DNA of 64,000 nucleotides from Lingula anatina (taxonomy: Eukaryota; Brachiopoda; Lingulata; Lingulida; Lingulidae): assembly GCF_001039355.2 (NCBI RefSeq), contig NW_019773537.1, positions 450,412 to 514,411 of the forward strand, given 5' to 3'. Positions within the stretch are counted from its first letter, which is position 1; each line of letters opens with the position of its first letter. The position numbers were made by a program, and so were the translations under genes. Positions 60,687-64,000 of this stretch are shown here, piece by piece. The notes under the pieces were generated by a model. The model was given only the letters and a program-made list of their open reading frames with translations. It was not told the DNA's origin and made no database searches.

Positions 60687-61880
60687 TTAACATTTTCCTT
60701 TATTTTTGGCAGTAAGAAGCATCACTTCTTCGGCCAGTGGTCCGTATAACTCGTTGTATGCGTTTTCTGGATCCTCGGTAAAAAAGTACTCCATAAAAAC
60801 GTGGGCAAATTCGTCCATGGATATGAAACCATCTTTGTCGTCGTCCAACATGCCAAACATTTCCCTCGATTTGTCGATTGGAACATTCAAACTGTAAAAG
60901 AAAGCCGCGAATTGGTCCTCGGATGCAAATCCGTCGCCGTCTAAGTCCATGGTTTTGAAGTCCACGGTTAAAATATTTAGGAGATACTTTTGTCGAAAAC
61001 TATCTTCGTTAACGACCGAGGATATATTCCTTAAGAAATCTTTCTCTGTAACCTTGGACGGGTCTTCTGGGCTTTTCGGAATTATTTCCCAAAAGGTAAG
61101 GCGTTGATGTAAAAGATGCTTTGCTTTCCTGTCTAAAAATGGAAAGAGAAAAATTGAAACAAACTATCAGATATACATGGCGCCCCATGCATTTTCAATA
61201 TAACTTTCATTCAAAGTTAGAATTGTGCTCGAAAATGACAGCTTGATAATTCTCATACGGTTACCCGGAGAGAGAGAGGGAGAGAGAGAGAGAGATGAAC
61301 AGAGTGCAATTTTTTTTTGAGCCGGCCGACCACACACCCCTTCATCGAATAAGTTTCACTAAATTTCGCTAAATACCCATTGCTACCGGCATTTGTCCCC
61401 ATGGTAGCAATCAAGCCAGTTTATGCATTCTTCATGCATTATGCGACATCACTACGAGCATGAGACTGTTGAAGTAATTGCATCATTATGAATAAAACAA
61501 TTAGGTACATGTAAAACAAATTTACTTAAACAGCCATAGGCTTATAAATATGTGAAATATTTAAGCGCCAACTGGGTCAAGGTATAGATCTTTTAAATAA
61601 CACACCGTACTACTGTGTACCAGTAACTTATTATACTGTACGTTATATATTACATTTTGTGTTAAACCACAGAAACACATCAACTGCTTTAATGCATTTT
61701 TAAAAATTACGTTACACCATTACCGTCAAGTCCTAAATATTCAGTTGCACGCTCAGTGCTTAACATGAAGTCCTCCTCTGTCAGGTAGCCGTCAGCGTTT
61801 ATGTCGTAGCATCTGAATATCGTGCGGAATTTTTGTATCCAGTGGTCTGATCCCGTCACCGAAGGGTAATCGTTTGGCAT
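60687..61880 (-). CDS. SCP gene E: diverged sarcoplasmic calcium-binding protein (exons 2 and 3)
   Basis: Exon 2 is 61880-61724 (157 bp), beginning at ATG after CAG (MPNDYPSVTGSDHW), with EF-I DINADGYLTEED. Exon 3 is 61132-60687 (446 bp), joined in phase 1. It holds EF-III DLDGDGFASEDQ, with Ala at position 8 and Gln at position 12 in place of the bidentate Glu, so Ca binding there is probably weak or lost. EF-IV DDDKDGFISMDE is intact. The C-terminus is extended beyond GPLAEE by about a dozen residues (VMLLTAKNKGKC) compared with GPLVD in the others. The visible part gives about 200 residues. No leader exon was found up to the satellite, so a cytosolic protein starting at the exon-2 Met, or an exon outside the window, are both possible. 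Confidence 0.82.
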
Positions 61881-62295
61881 CTGAAATGTTTATGTTGATT
61901 TCTTTAAAGCGATGAAAAAATAACGCATTGTGTATTTTAATGTGCGGTGACATAGAAGACTGATAGTTTACTGACTATAAAATAATGAAATATCCAGTCT
62001 AGGCTTTTTAAGGAAATTACAGTGTATACATGCTCATGTAGTCAACTTTCGGATGGTAATATATGTATGGATGGAAAAATATCAAAGACATTATGTTTGA
62101 AATATGGGAACAATGCACCGTTTATTGTTGAATTCACACAGCTAGCCTGAGTTCAAATGGATAGCAAAACGCAACGGTGGAACGTTATTATGTGATTGTT
62201 TTTTTTAATACCCAGTGTGAAATGGCAGAGGGCAGAGAGTCTCCCATGATAGAGAGTCCGCTTCCCCTTAATTTACTCAGGTAAACCTCGCCTTA
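61881..62295. other. Upstream flank of SCP gene E
   Basis: Holds AGAGAGTC words related to the 48071-48210 MITE near 62235-62265. No leader exon with an FKK-type end and donor was found on the minus strand. Confidence 0.4.
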
Positions 62296-62371
62296 GAGAC
62301 CATTCCCACATATATTTAGATCGTTCTATCCCCCTGGGGAGTCTCACTGGATTGCTGTCAGCATAACCGGC
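62296..62371. mobile_element. GATCGATC-family MITE, truncated by the satellite
   Basis: GACCATTCCCACATATATTT, then TAGATCGTTCTATCCCCCTG and GGGAGTCTCACTGGATTGCT, stopping at ACCGGC where satellite-associated sequence begins. Confidence 0.7.
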
Positions 62372-64000
62372 TTAAGGTAGATCGGTCGTTACATGTTCCA
62401 ACGTTCGAATTTTTTTAAAAATTTTTTTGTTTGAAGAGACACCCAAGTACATTAAAAATTTGCAAAAAAAATTGGGGGTCACCGACCAAATAAGAGAACT
62501 ATGCCCAAATATGTTACACCCTGCATATCGCACTAGTCCCCATTCAAATCAATGGGAAAATGGGTGTTTTTTTTACTAAATCATTATTTTCTGTGATTTT
62601 CTAACGTTCGAATTTAAAAAAAAAAAATTTGTGTAAAGGGGTATCCAAGTACATTTAAATTTTACAAAAAAAAAATGGGGGTCACCGACCAAATAAGAGA
62701 ACTACGCCAAGTTGAAGTTCATTACACCCTGTGTGACGCACTAGTCCCCATTCAATTCAATGGGAAAATGGGTGTTTTTTCACTAAAACGACATTTTTTA
62801 TGAATTTCTAACATTTGAATTTTTTTGAAAATTATTTTGTGTAAAGAGGCATCCAAGTACATTTAAATTTTGGAAAAAAAATTGGGGGTCACCGACCAAA
62901 TAAGAAAACTACGCCAAGTTGAAGTGCATTACACCCTGCATATCGCACTAGTCCCCATTCAAATCAATGGGAAAATGGGTGTTTTTCACTAATAGGTTAT
63001 TTTTAATGATTTTCTAACGTTTGAATCTTTAAAAAAAATTATTTTATGTAAAGAGGCATCCAAGTTCATTTAAATTTTGGAAAAAAAATTGGGGGTCACC
63101 GACCAAATAAGAGAACTACGCCAAGTTGAAGTTCATTACACCCTGCGTGATGCACTAGTCCCCATTCAAATCAATGGGAAAATGTTTTTTTTTTCACTAA
63201 AACGACATTTTTTTATGAATTTCTAACATTTGAATTTTTTTGAAAATTATTTTGTGTAAAGAGGCATCCAAGTACATTTAAATTTTGGAAAAAAAATTGG
63301 GGGTCACCGACCAAATAAGAAAACTACGCCAAGTTGAAGTGCATTACACCCTGCATATCGCACTAGTCCCCATTCAAATCAATGGGAAAATGGGTGTTTT
63401 TCACTAATAGGTTATTTTTAATGATTTTCTAACGTTTGAATCTTTAAAAAAAATTATTTTATGTAAAGAGGCATCCAAGTTCATTTAAATTTTGGAAAAA
63501 AAATTGGGGGTCACCGACCAAATAAGAGAACTACGCCAAGTTGAAGTTCATTACACCCTGCGTGATGCACTAGTCCCCATTCAAATCAATGGGAAAATGT
63601 TTTTTTTTTCACTAAAACGACATTTTTTTATGAATTTCTAACATTTGAATTTTTTTGAAAATTATTTTGTGTAAAGAGGCATCCAAGTACATTTAAATTT
63701 TGGAAAAAAAATTGGGGGTCACCGACCAAATAAGAAAACTACGCCAAGTTGAAGTGCATTACACCCTGCATATCGCACTAGTCCCCATTCAAATCAATGG
63801 GAAAATGGGTGTTTTTCACTAATAGGTTATTTTTAATGATTTTCTAACGTTTGAATCTTTAAAAAAAATTATTTTATGTAAAGAGGCATCCAAGTTCATT
63901 TAAATTTTGGAAAAAAAATTGGGGGTCACCGACCAAATAAGAGAACTACGCCAAGTTGAAGTTCATTACACCCTGCGTGATGCACTAGTCCCCATTCAAA
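62372..64000 (+). repeat. Satellite array, 207-208 bp monomer in a 415-bp dimeric higher-order repeat
   Basis: The word CACTAGTCCCCATTCAA begins at 62531, 62739, 62946, 63153, 63361, 63568, 63776 and 63983, giving spacings of 207-208. Two monomer types alternate: one with CTGCATATCG before the word and GGGTGTTTTTCACTAATAGG after; the other with GTGATG (GTGACG) before and CACTAAAACGACATTTTT after. From 62946 the dimers look almost identical; the first two units are diverged. The array runs off the window. It starts with TTAAGGTAGATCGGTCGTTA, which also occurs at 39331 and inverted at about 41186-41213. Confidence 0.93.

Noticed and set aside
62372-64000. Regularly spaced repeats as a CRISPR array
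   Set aside because: The spacers are not unique: the whole 207-208 bp unit repeats. The context is intron-containing animal DNA.

Overview
This is animal nuclear DNA, not prokaryotic. It is AT-rich, with short exons bounded by GT/AG splice sites, many microsatellites, LINE debris, dense MITE and foldback elements, and a satellite array at the right edge. Gene content points to a bilaterian invertebrate. A neuropeptide of the pigment-dispersing factor (PDF)/cerebrin type and sarcoplasmic calcium-binding proteins (SCPs) ending in a GPLV-type tail resemble lophotrochozoan (mollusc, annelid or brachiopod) proteins most closely. The species cannot be fixed from the sequence alone. All family names rest on motifs remembered and read by eye; no search was run.

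Layout. 1-4.7 kb: repeats only. 4.74-7.87 kb (+): a PDF/cerebrin-type precursor gene, with an AP-1-like site, a perfect CRE and a TATA box upstream, two coding exons and probable UTR introns. 8-15.4 kb: MITEs and simple repeats. 15.5-16.6 kb (-): an intronless rhodopsin-class peptide GPCR whose DRY motif reads FRC. 18.1-19.15 kb: a foldback element packed with GCGTA motifs, then a 57-59 bp tandem repeat. 20.9-33.5 kb: a 6.2-6.4 kb block present twice in tandem, with coding-like debris that includes a zinc-ribbon fragment. 33.96-41.67 kb: a region bracketed by about 216-bp inverted arms and full of smaller near-identical duplications. 43.0-44.0 kb: a 226-bp inverted repeat.

45.0-61.9 kb is a cluster of five SCP-like EF-hand genes, two on the minus strand (A, E) and three on the plus strand (B, C, D). 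Where complete, each has three coding exons with identical phases (0, then 1). Exon 1 encodes an Arg/Ser-rich, acid-free leader that looks like a mitochondrial presequence. Exon 2 begins exactly at an ATG and carries EF-hand I. Exon 3 carries the degenerate EF-II region and EF-hands III and IV. B and D belong to an older duplication that includes an upstream LINE fragment and a downstream foldback element. C is a near-identical partial copy of B next to a sequencing gap.

Six single-N gaps lie at 27085, 35974, 37919, about 39408, about 40432 and 52671. Each sits beside a near-identical direct duplication, so several duplications may be unmerged alleles rather than real tandem copies. 62.37-64.0 kb is a 207-208 bp satellite arranged as 415-bp dimers.
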